Positions 48,111-61,700 of a DNA stretch of 64,000 bases are shown piece by piece (the stretch's first letter is position 1; every line of letters starts with the position of its first letter). The notes beneath the pieces were generated by a model. It made no database searches and was not told where the DNA came from. It was given only the letters and a program-made list of their open reading frames with translations. Source of the DNA: Hetaerina americana (taxonomy: Eukaryota > Arthropoda > Insecta > Odonata > Calopterygidae); assembly GCA_022747635.1 (NCBI GenBank), contig JAKTNV010000002.1:107321369-107385368 (forward strand), in the 5' to 3' direction. Both the position numbers and the translations under genes were made by a program.

Positions 48111-50500
48111 AGGCGGGAAAGGAGTGATAATTTCAGATTTTATTACAACTTTCCCCTCATATTCTCGTCCCTGTGCCCAGATCACCACGTAAGTATCACG
48201 GTTTATTGCGGATTTTTATTCTAAATTGCTCTCACTATTATGAAAAATCTTTACCCTTAAGGATCGTATAAGACATTGTAATACCAGGAAAGTGAACAAG
48301 GCGTATATCTTTCCGTCTAGCTTTGGTTTAGCTGACTAAAATGAGTTATTCATTTGGCTGAGAACCCAGGCGCATAATGTGGTCCTCGTGAAGAGTTTGA
48401 CAATTCAGTGTCTCATGACTGGCGTGGTAGCTTTATAAATGAAATATAAAGCTTTTGAATGGTAAATCCGGGTGATACCGTTGGGCCGTTCAGGCTAACA
48501 ATAAGCTGTCGAGTTTCATAGGAATCAAAACTTAATCCATGGGGAAACCAAAAGCTGCACAGAAAAGGCACTGGTGCCCTACTCCGAAGTACTCGTTCTA
48601 CTTTGAATTATTTTCTCGCGTGGTTCTTGATTACGTTATTTCCCATCTATATACCATGGTTCTAATCAACTTCTGAATAAATTGCTGTGAATTGTTCTTT
48701 CGAGAATAGTGAAAAGTAAACTTTTGGCACGGAAAGAACGTTAATTCCACACGTACACAGATGTCAAGGGACAACGAAAGCGTGCATAAGCGAAAGAGAG
48801 GAAGTGAAAAAGAGCCATCGATTTCATTTCGCTCACTATTCAGTAGTGGAATTAAAAAATCTATTGTAAGCATTTAATTAACCTAGAACTAATTCACTTC
48901 TTCGGATCTCTTTTTCTGAAAGTGCTCATAAATTCGCTTGGTATTGCGTAAAATGTTATTCATGACTTGATCATCGAAGCGAAACTTGCCTCTAACAATT
49001 AGCTTTAAAACAGGGCCTGTATAAAGGGAAGCTTTTGTGTCCAAATGTCATTCTTTTTAGTCGGGGTCTTTTGAACGGGAAACTTATGTCTTGAGAACTC
49101 TCTTCGTTTCCTCAAAAGGGAACGAAATTCTAGCGGAAAAAAAGTCCACCAAACCGCAGTTTTGGCCGAATGGTTGAATGAAACATTCTATGGAGAAAAA
49201 GGAATGGCGAAGGACAAAATGTGAAGATTTTCATTTCTGTGAGCTTAAAAGGAATGTTTATTTCAAGAAACGAAAAGCATTTGACGCACGTGGCGCAAAA
49301 ACATAAATCTAAAATTTTTGTTCCGATTCTGGAGACGTGTTTGGTTCAGAAACAAAAAGGTTTATAACCAGCGGGAGCAAATTCTATCACAGAGAATCCA
49401 AAGAGGCAGTGGAGCGTGGTAAAGGGTAGAAGAAGAATAAACACGGTAAGGGGCCTCTATATACGAGCGGAAATTAACTTATTTGGATTGAAAAGGCGAC
49501 TGAGGTTGTAGATAGAGAACGGAGGCATTATTTCACCCATTTCTACGGTAGTGAATACAATTAGTATCGTCAGGGAGAGTATATATGTATTTCTTGAAAA
49601 TTACATGGACGTCACTTGTCAGTGGAAGATTGGGAGAATGTGTGATGCACAATTGGTTACAGTTAAAATTCATCATCATCCTAATTTTGTGCGTAAGATG
49701 TTATTCTTTAACATTATTTCCGTTATGCTCCTTCATCTGGTCGAAAATCTTTATTGAATACATGTATTTGTACCCTAGTGCTCTTTGTGTGCGGGTTTTT
49801 TTAAAAGAGGATTGAGGAAATCTTCAAAAGACGTTGTAGAGTCCGTACCCTACGGTGACTGGGATTTTTATCCACTAAAGCCACCTCCCTATACAGTTCT
49901 ATCGCCCTAAGGAACCGCTGTAACGCAATTTTTCAGGGGGGAGGAAGTTAGCTTAAAATTCCTTCTTTGTTTCAAGGTTTTGTTGTGTTTTCTTTCCAGT
50001 CTTAGCATCTTAATAATGCATTCAGCATAGCCTCTTACTGCACCCAACATTCTTGAGAATCCCGCATCTGTGTGACGATATAGTACTCCAGTGGACACTG
50101 ACTCTTAAAGAAGTCGATTATTTTCCTTCTTTCTTCCTGAAAGTGCAGGCACACGAAGAAAATATTTCCCTCATCGTATGTTATCGGGAATCATGCCGAG
50201 CTTATAGAATCATTGTCCATCATTAACCTTGGTAGATAGACCCTAAAGTCGGCATGCCTTTCTAGGGTGAGGTTGTGGTATTTCTTCATGTGCTTCCGTT
50301 CAATCCAATCAAAAATCTTCGGAGTAAGGATACGAGTCCCTCTGCCTGTGGCTACCGTGCTCTGTTTTTCCAATTACTCTTTGTGTCGTTCCTCTCTTCT
50401 TGAGTTGTAGATTGTCTGTTATTTTTTTCGCCATTTCGAACCTTTCCATCGCCGATCGTTAGATTTATTAGCTGCATGTCGGTAATTATGCGTGTGTGTA
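48111..50500. other. Unique AT-rich stretch
   Basis: No gene, RNA or repeat recognised. Confidence 0.4.
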
Positions 50501-50509
50501 TATATATAA

Positions 50510-50741
50510 ATGATTTCGTCGAAGTAACACGGAAGTCTCGTAAACAAACTTGGACAGCAACAAACAATATAAGAACACATAAAAAGATCACGCACACGTT
50601 ATTTCTTGATAATTTCAACGGAATTCAGCTCAACCTTCATTCGAAGAAATAGAGATGACGGAGCTGAATTTCGTCGAAATGATCAAGAAATAACGTGAGC
50701 AATCTTTGTATGTGATCTTATATTGTTTGTTGCTGTCCAAG
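50510..50741. mobile_element. Head-to-head inverted pair of hammerhead-family units
   Basis: A minus-strand unit (about 50510-50650) and a plus-strand unit (about 50640-50741) face each other. Both contain CAATATAAGAACAC-type and AAGAAATAACGTG-type sequence, and the arms pair around 50633-50660. In the left copy TATTTCTT and AAGAAATA can form 8 bp of stem I. Both core heptamers are changed (CGAATGA and GAGATGA). The right unit runs into a TA tract, the left one into a short TA run at 50502-50509. Confidence 0.6.

Positions 50742-50797
<56 letters not shown>
50742..50797. repeat. (TA)n microsatellite
   Basis: TA run directly after the plus-strand unit. Confidence 0.95.
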
Positions 50798-50799
<2 letters not shown>

Positions 50800-51660
50800 T
50801 TATTTATACACTCACTCACACATAAATTACTTTCCAATTAAGGCCATTTAATTTTTTTTAACAGCTGGTTTGAAGGAGAAGAGGTAATATGGCGCGAAAA
50901 TCTCAAACTTTAGGGGCAACAGAAGAACCCCATAGCCTTCTTGTGGTGACGACAGGGTTCTTTTAGGTCGCTTAAAGTTAGTGCACTTCACGCTTATCTT
51001 TCCTCTTTGCTTTCATACGAACTGTTTTAAAAGAAATGAATGTAAATGGTCTTAATGGCGAATTATTTTATTTTCAAATAAAGAATAAGTCTATTTATTT
51101 ATTTTACGACTAATGCTCAAAGCATTGTAATTTTCCAAATATTTTGCAAATGTATCGGTTTATTTGCCTTATTTTAACGCATAAACTTTAAACATTAATC
51201 TATTAGAGACGAAATGATGATTATTTTGCAGTGGACAATGTGTAAGAATATATATTTATAATTAAAGATGCGTACGGAAACGCTAATGAGAAACTTCGTC
51301 CAAATATTTCCATAAAAACAAAAAAATGTTTTTATCATCTAGAATTCATGAATATTCATAATTGTCTCTGAAAAACTGATAAAAATATATGTGCTCATTT
51401 TCAATTACAGGAATTATCAGTGTTGAACTATGGTTTGAACTCATGTCATTGCGCGTGGAGACAACGGCTATTGATTTTCAGCATTACATGGGCTTAAAGA
51501 TTAATGTTGCCGAAACTATTCTCAGTTAATCAAACGTAGAGACGTTCGTTTAAGCACCGTCAGATGAAGGATGTGGAGTTATGAGGGTAAAAATCAGCTT
51601 AAGAAAAGTAAACAAGGTCGACAAAAATAATAAGCTTGTTTCGTAAAATATTCTGCCCAC
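50800..51660. other. Unique AT-rich stretch
   Basis: Nothing recognised. Confidence 0.35.
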
Positions 51661-51679
51661 GTCGTGGCTCCCTAATTAT

Positions 51680-52265
51680 TCCCCTTTATTCCTCAACTCT
51701 AGCCTCCCCCCACCCCCTCCCGGCATCACCCCCTTCCCCTCCAAGTTCAAGGCTTATGTATGTCCGTGCGACAGATGAGATGAGGAAGGATGGATTTTGA
51801 CTACGAAACATTCGTAATTTTTCATAAATTGCCTCTGGATAAAAGGACGGCGGAGGAGACTGGAAGGCGGCAAGAAAGGGGGCTGAAGTTAATGGGATAA
51901 GGGACGCGGCGGTCGGCGGGAGGTAGGGGTGTGTGTGGGGGGGGGAAGATCGTCGGAATGGGAGTCCGTGTGTCGCAGAGGAGGGGCGGGAGCTGGCGGC
52001 CGCCGCCGCTTGCGTCTGGAGGAAAGAGGAACGCATTACAAGGAGCGGCCGAAAGGGCGGAGGGGAAAGAGAGTGGTCGGGGAGAGGGAAGTGGGGCGAT
52101 CGCCGAGCCCACAAGAGAGATAGGGGCAAGGAGGACGGAGCAAGCAAGACGGGGGGCGAGAAAGATTGGTGGACCAAGTCTGGAAAATAAACGGGAGGAA
52201 ATTGAACACTGGGCAGCGAAGTGGTGCGCGAGCAAACATGGCAATACTTCTCCGCGGTTGATTTA
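51680..52265. other. GC-rich island, purine-rich on the + strand
   Basis: C/T-rich at 51690-51745, then strongly G/A-rich at 51840-52200 with many CpGs. Long frames on both strands overlap one another completely, as expected from stop-poor composition. Confidence 0.5.
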
Positions 52266-52269
52266 AGGT

Positions 52270-52855
52270 GAACGAAGTTTTTTCCTTCCCGGTCATTTTT
52301 TCACAACTTTTTGAAGCTCAGGAAGGTTGACGAGAATAGATGCTGCGTACAACTAGACTGACTTGCAGAAGTTGACTTTAACAGAAAACCTTTACGCGGC
52401 CCTTTATATTTTTTGTCTTCTGATTTTGTTATCATCCCACTTTCATGTTCATCTCTTTTTGGTTAATGCCAGCGAGTTTTTTAAAATATATTCCGGGTAC
52501 AATACATATTGCATGAATTTAGTTCCTTTTTGGGACGTGTGCCTACTAGAACAGAAAATGCTTAATCAATTGCTATTGCGAGTTGAAGGTAAACCTCCTT
52601 TTATTCCACAATGAGTGTTTTCACAAGTACTTTCGGTAAAATCAAGAGAAGTCGTAAGCTACGTGTGGCTAAGGAAACATTTGCATTTTGCAAGCTTTCC
52701 AAATGCACAAATACTTTCATTTTTGTGGTAGAATAAATCCATAGAATCTAATCTACCGTAAGTTATACCTTATATCACTTGAGCTCTTTTCCGTGAAATC
52801 TTTCCTGCATGATTTATTCTAAGTACGTATACCCTCTGCTGTGCTAAAGGAATAA
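52270..52855. other. Unique stretch
   Basis: Nothing recognised. Confidence 0.35.
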
Positions 52856-52859
52856 CCGT

Positions 52860-53930
52860 TTCGGATCATGTTCGTGGGCCGCTGGCTGGGCACCGCTCTA
52901 CTGAGCGAAGACAGCTCGATGTCAGCAAGCGAGGCGGGGGATTTGCGGGCAAGGGTAGCGGAGTGCGGTGGGTGGATGCTCGCACACAAAAGGAGGAGGC
53001 GACGGCAACCGCGGCCGACTGCACGGAGCGTCTTCATCCCTCGCATGTCCTTGATGCCCTCCCATTCGCGCCGCCGAGAAAGTCACTTTTCTTTTTTTTT
53101 ACCTTTTCACCCGGAGATATTTTCCATTTCCGTGAAGGCGGATCGCGGGACGGAAGCCAGGCAATGAAGGCGAGAGGCGAAGATGACACACTTGTGGTTC
53201 TGTGCACGCCCCTAGGGTTTTTTTTTGGGATAATACTCCTCTCGCCGTTTTCTTTAGAGTGGCAACGGTGGGGATCGGGGCTGGTCCGTACAGTTGACAA
53301 CTGATCCGGAGCCTTGGGGGGTCTTGGTGTGAGAAGTCATTAAAACCTGCCGCCTCCACCATCCGAACCTTATCTCTAAAAAGTGGCAGATAAGGAAAGA
53401 AATGGTGGTGTTTGAGGGAACAGGGTGAGGGAGTCACATAAGAGATGAAAAGAAGGAAAGGGTGAGTTAAGGAAACGGAAAAGACAGGAGGGGAAGCGAA
53501 TGAGAAAAAGATCATGGAAAATGGTAATTTCTCATACAACTCGGCGACAAAAGACAAATTAGTTTTCCAACTCCAAAGGACTAAGGATCCTTTTCTCGGA
53601 AACTCCAATATTCGTGTTAAATTTCCAACTTGGTTAACGCTTCTAAGAGCCAGGTGAGATGGAGTTCCATAGCGTAGCTTAAAAGAGTGGTGGCGAATTT
53701 CAGTCAAGAAAACACGGTTTTGGGAATGGACGTGCGGGAGTTTGGACCCCTTGGTGGAGGAGGATTGGCGGAATGATACGGGCAGATTTGGGCTCACCGA
53801 GTACAATAGAAATGGGACGCGAGGAGGATTCGAAGAACAGAAGGCGCGAGTGAGGGGGGGGGAAAGAAACAGAAGAAGGGGAAAGTTCCTGGAATCCATC
53901 TCAAGGGACGTTGTGAATAATTACCCCTGC
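52860..53930. other. GC-rich island with one ATG-initiated open frame
   Basis: CpG-rich at 52860-53060, purine-rich on the + strand at 53400-53890. A 99-codon + strand frame from ATG 52868 (start MFVGRWLGTALLSEDS) is less repetitive than other island frames but is not recognised, and the opposite strand is also open over the same bases. I do not call a gene. Confidence 0.35.
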
Positions 53931-53934
53931 TAAG

Positions 53935-54970
53935 GAAAACTCACTCTTGCGCATTCTGCTAACCTTGTAAAATATGAATCCCCACCTTGCCTTCAGAACT
54001 CTCTTCATCTCCAAACTCATTGGTATTACTTATGAGTGACCTCGGAGAAGATTTCCATCGGCCGTTATGAATTTGAATATGGGATTCAATGGTATCACAA
54101 TGAATTTCGATTCAAGTCTTCCTAGATGACAAAATAAACCGTATACGCCTAAATATGGGATTGTTTCTATTGTATCAATGCCAAGGAAATGGATAAGATG
54201 ATTCTCGGAACCCTTATTTTAGCAAAGGTTTAATTTTTAATTAATATTGTAATACAAAGTAAAATATTCTGGTTGTGTGCTGTAATTTTGACAAGGCAAT
54301 GGCGATCTGTATAATCAGCGTATGGCTGTTCGCGTCAAAATTCAAGCGCATGGGATTTCAGGGAAGAAAAATTAATATTGCTTATCCTACTCTCAAAACA
54401 CACTCTCGCATTTCTCCGGCCATTCCATAATAATTTAGGACCGAATTGATGAATTCTTTATTTGCCTTGTTTAATATCATCTTATGAAACTATTTAATCC
54501 ACTTCCAAAATGTGTCTCATGTTATCCTCGGTTCTTTAATTGTGCCAAGGATCAAGAGGTCCGTCGTCAGCCTCGACTACTAGGTATGTCATATAATGTT
54601 CCTGTACAAAATCAACGAAATAGTCCTACAGGGGTCAACGAGGAACAACTGATTCATGACCTATAGTTTAATGGGCAAAAATACTCGATGAACTAGTAAA
54701 GGAGCTGCACAATTCCAAAGCCAAAAGTCGTGAATTCCCTTTCTCTTTAAAAATAACTTCGACAGTAGTTGCAACTCAAATCATTTAAACAACTATATTT
54801 CCACGGAATGGTGCTACTGAAATACCGTCAAGAATGCTAGGTGATTTAATCACGGTAATACGGAGAATCAGTTTTTTTATTTAAGAGCTCCTACAAAGGA
54901 ATCCTTCCAGGTAAGTGGGTGGACTTTGAAACCGACTCTCCAGGTAAACCTCTTGACATTACCACGAAAG
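53935..54970. other. Unique AT-rich stretch
   Basis: Nothing recognised. Confidence 0.35.
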
Positions 54971-54979
54971 GCATTAACT

Positions 54980-55760
54980 GACGAATCCCTCGAAGGTAAG
55001 CGTGCAGTGTCTGCGTCGAGGAGGGATGTGGGCGAGGGCGGATTTCAGAAAAGGGAGATGGAGTCAAAGGAGGAGAACAAAGACGGGGTTGAAGAGAGGA
55101 GAGCGGCCGGCGAGTCGTTTTCTTTTTCAGCGCGACCCCGACGGGATGAAGGAGGATGAGGGGAGGAGAGAGTGGAAAGAGAGAGAGAGGGGGAAGAAGG
55201 GGAAGAGGAGGAAGGAGAAGGGGACGAGATGAGAAATGGGGAGCATTATGAGCGGAGGGAGGAATGAAAGAGGCGGCATGGGCGAATAAGGGATAAGGGG
55301 ATTGCGGAAATTAGGTGTGGGGAGGGAGGTGGTGGGGAAAACGGGTTGGGGGCGGGGAGTGGTTTGGGGGAGTGAAAGGCGGGCGCGTGCAGAATAGAGA
55401 AATGGGCGGACTGGGTAGGGACGGATTAGGGCCGGCGTGGGTTGGGGTAGTTTTCGGCGTGGAGGCGCCGGGCGAGGGGTTTGGTGGGGGGAGCAGGGAG
55501 GGGTAGTTGTGGGGGTAAGGGCACGAGGATGGAAATGAGCTCTGGGAGTGGGACGGGCTTAGCGCTGGAGAGGCGGTAGGAGTGCATGGATTTCATGTTC
55601 CTACACCGAAGCCCGTGCTTGATACGGCGGCGACGATAAAAGGAAAAATTTACAATTCCGCCGTTCCACTTCAACCTCCTTTCGCACCGCCCTTCCCCCT
55701 CCCCGTTTTTGAGTACGACTCGCCAATGCGATGGCGGTGGTTCACGCGGACGCATTTCCG
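54980..55760. other. GC-rich island, purine-rich on the + strand
   Basis: G/A-rich from 55015 to 55560 with G runs (for example GGGGGGAGCAGG near 55486). No exon supported. Confidence 0.5.
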
Positions 55761-55764
55761 GACC

Positions 55765-56500
55765 TCTTGAAATGGGTGGAATGTCAACGGTCCACTTGAC
55801 GTGAAATAGTATCGCAAGGCCACTCTAATTAACGCGCTCTTTGACTACATTTGCTCAAGATTCCCATGCAGTTTTAGAGTGAATTGAGGAGTAAAAGTAT
55901 TGTGGTATAAGTGGTTTTGAATGAAATTTAGACAAGATTTCGCGGTGCCAGCGGGAAATTGATATTATCCATGCTTGACGAGGCACGATGAATAGCTCGT
56001 TTGAGTAAGTCTGGAGGAAATGGCAGCAAATCCTCCTTAACTGTGTTCCCACCACATAAAGCAGCCCCATCATTATTCGCAGAAGAATAATTATCCGACA
56101 ACATCATGTACCTACATCCTCTCCATTCTAGTTGTGAGTCAATTCCAGGGAACGTGAATTAAAAAATAACGCTCGCATTTTTATCTTTTGTGCATAAAGG
56201 TTTTACCGCAAAGTTAATGTTGCCCTCTCTCTAGTTTGAATTTCTGAAACGTAACTAATACATTTCCATATCGTGCTAACGTTCTGTTGCTAAAGAAAGC
56301 TCAATGTTTTCCAGATTCCCTGCGCCTCGAGTTTTCGTGCGGTACCTAGGATCCTTCTCCACGTTCAGACTGGATCCCATTGAAAAGAACCTAATCACGC
56401 ACAGTTGCCCGCCACGAAGATAATATTTATCTTAAGATAAAAGAAAAGGGGGAAAGTTTCTTGTAGCATAGGGCCCAACGAGCGGAATTATGTGTGCATA
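55765..56500. other. Unique stretch
   Basis: Nothing recognised. Confidence 0.35.
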
Positions 56501-56504
56501 GAGC

Positions 56505-56770
56505 GGAAAGTCCTCGGGAGGAGTTCAAAAGGATGGTCGGGAGTGTGTGCGGTGCAGAGATAGGGGATCCGGGAAACGAGCGTCATAAGTAAAACTGTGA
56601 CGACAATGGAGCATCGCACATAAGGAGGAAGATGAAAGGGAGGGGCGAGGGAGAGTGGCGGGGGAGTGAGCGGAGAGGGACGGGATCTTGGGAAAAAGAA
56701 GAGCTAGCAAGGGAAAAAAGTAATAAGGGCGCGGGGGGGGGGATAAGATTCACGGTCCTAGAGATGGAAG
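56505..56770. other. Small GC-rich, purine-rich island
   Basis: G/A-rich on the + strand with a run of nine G near 56736. No exon supported. Confidence 0.45.
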
Positions 56771-56774
56771 ATTA

Positions 56775-58600
56775 CCATAATGCCGGGAAGAAGGCTGTAA
56801 CGAGGTACTACATAACAGGAGTGGGCCTTAGAAACAAGAGCGGGCGAATTTCTCACGTCCTGGTCGAGCAGATTTTGTGTTCCTCTGCGTTTTAATTTTT
56901 TTTCTGCACATTAAGCACCGCTTTTAATAGGAGCTGCCTCGTAGTTATGGGGACTCTTTTGATCTTCTTATTGTGCGTGGGAATCATGAAAATATATCAC
57001 GGCAGTAGAATGCTTTCAGAGACCATTTATTAAACATGGTATGTTATTTTGTTGGGTCCGAGTGGCAGTGTCAATATTTAGGGAATAACCGATTTTAGAT
57101 TTTTAACGTAAATAGTGTCACCAAAAAATACAAATTACAAGAATGTTACCAAACATGGTTAATTTATTCATGAGAAGGAGCCAACTTCGAAGGTCGGATT
57201 TTACTATCGTCACTTTCCTCCCCATTACCAGTTCATTATTGATCCAGAATGAGTTAGATACCTGATAATTTAAGTCTGATAACCGTCAGTAATTTAGTCA
57301 AAAATTGTTAATATATTACATGCTCAATGGTTATTGGAGCTGGCGTCGGCGTTTTTAGCTCGGAAACGATGCTGACGACAGTATTGGACGCGTTATCTCG
57401 ACCAGACTTCCAAGTGAAGGTGGACCTGCCTTGTAGTCAAATAGCCATCCACGCATTATTAAAATTTCACCAACGATAAAAATCTCTAAAGAGAGTTCTA
57501 TCAATTAGAAGTTATTTACCGTAGGGTAAATAACTTTTATATGGGTTTTTATGGATGATACTCCAACATTATTTAAAAAATTATTTAAATATAAATAAAG
57601 ACTCCCATGCTTCAAATCTAATGTCAAGCATATTAATATATTATCTTCATTTGTTTGAACAAATACAGGTTTATTTCTTCCGAATTACTTGTAGCCCCAA
57701 TATTTCCAAATATATTGTCGTGATGGGAACAATGATATCTTGAATAAAACACGATTACTATTTCTTGTGGAATAAGGGCAAAATACATGTACAATTTTCA
57801 TTACATTGGATTAGGCTATAATTTAATTTCAGTGCATAATTTGACAATTTATTATTTTGAAAGCAATGAATATTGTATTCTAAAATACTTTAAACTTCTT
57901 TGGCACAGTTCAAGTCTTACAAAATACGCCGTAAATGAAATCATATTTTAATAAACTCTTCCAAAATTTTTCAATCTTTCTGCAATATAGAAAGTAGATT
58001 CCTACTCTTTCGATGAAGATAGCTCGTTCTACTCCACGCACATCTGCTCTCGATTCGATAAACAACGAACAATTATGGGTCCATGTACCCTTGGGGTTTT
58101 AATTCATAGGAGCGGACTCGTAACAGATCGACTCCAATCCAGTCGATTTGGAATGGCCTACTTGAAAGACGAATCTTGTCTACACTCGCCAAAAAATGAC
58201 TCTCACCAAAGATTAGTCAGCAGTACTATTGCTTTGCTCGCGACGATCAAGCCAACTAATACAATGAATTGAGACGAATCGAGTGAGTAAGTTCTTTAAG
58301 CCCCAGGACACACACCGAAGTGGACTCGTAAATGATCAGTTTTTATTCCACATTGATTTCACTCGATAGACCCGTCTTGGCTAGTGTTCACGACTGTTAT
58401 CAACGTAGATGCAGTGGTAGCAACGCTTAAATAAGCTCGGTGTAGTCTTCAGGCAGTGACTATATTATTAGTGATTAAATTAGCTTGTTGTTATTTCATG
58501 AATAAAATGGAAACATAAGCTTCGTCAACATCTATGAGAATATAATGGAACATAGTTCTAACTTGACTCTTTAGCATTTAATCACTAAAAAACCAACGAA
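56775..58600. other. Unique AT-rich stretch
   Basis: A small perfect hairpin, AAGTTATTTACC and GGTAAATAACTT around a 4-bp loop, lies at 57509-57536. On the minus strand an AATAAA near 58337 could serve the exon-like sequence at 58624-58797. Confidence 0.35.
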
Positions 58601-58623
58601 AAAGAAAAATACGAACACAGGTA

Positions 58624-58797
58624 CTAGGTGGATGATTTATAACCCAACTGGGTGAGGTTAACCTTGGGGACCACGGGATTGAAGGAACCGGCGGCGGGGG
58701 GAGTGACGCCGTGAACTTCTGGTTAATAGACGACGGCGACACCCGACTTGACGTCACCGAGGACGTCAAATAAAATCCGAAATAAAAAGTACTTCTG
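58624..58797 (-). pseudogene. Exon-like sequence with high-GC third positions, broken by one in-frame stop
   Basis: On the minus strand a good acceptor (CCAATTTTTCAG, ending at 58798) precedes a frame that reads KYFLFRILFDVLGDVKSG and VAVVY, then TAA (58725-58723), then PEVHGVTPPAAGSFNPVVPK and VNLTQLGYKSST before TAG (58626-58624). Most codons on both sides of the TAA end in C or G in an AT-rich neighbourhood, the pattern of real coding sequence. It may be the last exon of a gene ending at the TAA, or a pseudogene. The protein is not recognised. Confidence 0.3.
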
Positions 58798-58799
58798 CT

Positions 58800-61700
58800 G
58801 AAAAATTGGACTCATTCAAACGACGTCTGTTAGAACAGCGGATACTTCATATTAAATATTGAACTTGAACTCTTAAAAGGAATGTGATACCAGAAAAGTC
58901 GACCATCCTCTTGGAATCCTGCACGAACGAGCTCCTGGTTGCAATCGCGCTTCACTACTCCCCGCCCTTTCCCAAACCGTATGTTCGAAATAATATATCT
59001 AACTCAGTTCGGGATGACAAAGTCTGATACTCTAAATCCACGTATTGAATTCGGCAGCAATCGTTAATGCATACGTATACGAGTGGTTGCGATACGTACA
59101 CGTAGAGGTCGACCTTTCAAGTGCCACCCATGCATGGGCGAACCATATTGTGTAAATGCCGCTTAATGTGATCACCTAACCCGGAATCCGAAAGTAGTTA
59201 CGTTCGAAATGTCGATTAGCAAATATGCGCGGTCCCGTAGAAATGTAATGAAGGGGCTATTTCACAATATGTTTTAGACGCGTAATGGACGCAATTAAAA
59301 ACGTTAATTCGCGAATCGTGATCGTCATTAGAGACTAATGATGGGAAAAAGCAGTAATGGCCGAGGCACTAAATAAACTTACGTTTTCAACGGTTCCCGG
59401 CGACTATTTTGTGTGACGTAACAAGTGAACTTCAAATTGTTTGCTATTCTGCCGCACATACATTTCACCTGCCTTCACGTCATCTAGAAAAATGAACATC
59501 TCTTCCTTCATCTATGCCGCTTACCTAAAGTTCTCTTTTATGTGACGGGCTTACACATCCCACTGCCTCTCAATTTTTTTCTCCACCCAGGTTTTTGAAT
59601 TACGCCTGGCAACTCCCTCTCTTTTCAAACCATGTTTAAAAATTACTCATTAGTGTACCTCTCTTTCCAAACATATTTTCTTACATCTTATATTTATATT
59701 TAACTAATCTATACCTATCCTTTTTCCTTAAAGACGAAGTTTCGTATACGTAGAACTCTACGCAGATTGAGAAAATTTGTTTTAAATTTACGTATTTCAT
59801 TTTATTATGCGATATATTCAACCACTATTCGCATGCGTGTACTAATTCTAAAACCAGAAATTGAACTTGGTGATTTTTATTGATCACAAGATTTTCGTAA
59901 TATTTATATCTTTTGATCTGTTTTCGATTGTTATTACCAAGTACTTTTGGATGAATCGACGGGTGCATTGGAGCGAAGATATTCTTTCGCTACACCCCCA
60001 TCTTGGACAGTCGCGCACTTCAATAAATTTCATTTTGATTCTTCCGGCGACGAGGAGAGAAGCGGCGCGGTGGGGAAGTAAGGGTTCATGGAAAGTTTGT
60101 AAGGAAAGAAAAAGAATCATCGGACGAGGATGAAATATAATCATTGTGCAGAACAGGGACTGGATATTGGTCTGGAATGGATGGCTCTTCAGGACTACCT
60201 GAGGATGGAGACTGGGTTATTTCTTTCGACCACGCGTAAGCAGGCATGAACTACGTTGAAAACTATATTGAGCCCGGCAATTTTGGTAAGAGAATGTCAA
60301 GGGTTTGAAGTAGCGTTTCATATAGGTCTTGGTCAAATGAGAAAAATTGGTGTAATTTTTTTCGATGAATCTCTTATTCTCCGAGTCTGCATCTCCAAAG
60401 TTATTTGTCCCAACTGGGTCATTCCTTTATCTCAGAGTGGTAAAGAGTTTCACGTCTATTTCCCCACACGGGTATTTCCCCTCTAAGCTACGCGGATGTA
60501 AGCTTTTTCCCACAGATTTAGGAATGTATATCATCACCACTGGTTGAGATGCGCACCGGATTGATCCGCCCCGGATAGGTGCGGTAAACATCAATTTAAA
60601 AAGAAACATAGCCCAACTCTATTTTAACGTTCACTGAACACAATGCCATACATTTGTTTATATGAAAGGTCTTCTTTTCAGCGTATCGGTCCCACTGCTA
60701 TACGTTTCCATAATCGACCAGTGCGGTGTTCAATATTTTCATTTTTATCCGCCATATCAGGGTATTAGATGATGCAGACGAAGTTATTCTGAACCGAGTA
60801 GTAAAAAAAATAAAATGCTCAGGTGTACATTATTTTTTCTTTGAGTACTCACTTATTTGCGATTTTCATGAATTATTAATAACTTAGTCAATGCTCGAAT
60901 GTAGTTTGAACTATTTTCAGTATTTCCAACACAGCAACAATTCTAATGGTAGTTTTGAACTTGAGATACGATTCATATTCCACGATTGTTTTGGTATTCG
61001 TTGCAATTTGATAAATAATAATAGACCGAGCGCCTTTGTAGCTGATTTTAGGCTTCGCGACAATCGAAGTTATCAATCTTTTTTATCTAGCTGGAGGCAT
61101 ACTGTTTCTACGTGTGAATTGAGGGTTGCTATTTAAAAACTCACTCAAATTCATTGAGGCAGATTTTCATTTTAAATGCTAACTGCTATGTCACCATAAT
61201 ATTAGTTTGATCCTACCTATATAATCTCCATCCCAATATTCCTCAATGCAATAAAGAAGGATAAATTGGGTTATCGTGTTTATTGTGTGATCGCATTTTC
61301 ATCACGATAAATGTGCGCTCTCCAGCAAAATTAATTATCGGTGTCCTATGGGTCGTTATACGTACATATATTTGCGAGGAAAATTATATTATACATGTAC
61401 CATTACATGGGTTGTTTGCCTCTACGATTTACCAAGAATCTCAAATTGTGTAGCACGCGTTTGGATTCCTATCCGTTGAAAGGCTTTGTTTATACTCTTC
61501 AAACATCTCAGCAGTAAACAAGGTACTCGCTAAGGACTCATTCAATGTCAATTAAAGGCCAAATTTGACGCGAAGGGTAAGATTCCCAAAGACAACAAAA
61601 GATTTATTGAACTGCCAGCTTGTGAATCATTTGCTTTCGAGTCGTTTGCCAGCTTGTGTCACTGTTTTTTTATATACCGTTCCGGCACGTTTCTTTAGTT

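Noticed and set aside
51686..52296. Overlapping long frames on both strands
   Set aside because: Stop-poor GC-rich DNA opens five or more frames at once; none shows conserved sequence.
52868..53167. A 99-codon ATG-initiated frame as a host gene
   Set aside because: Not recognised, opposite strand also open, no splice or polyadenylation context found.
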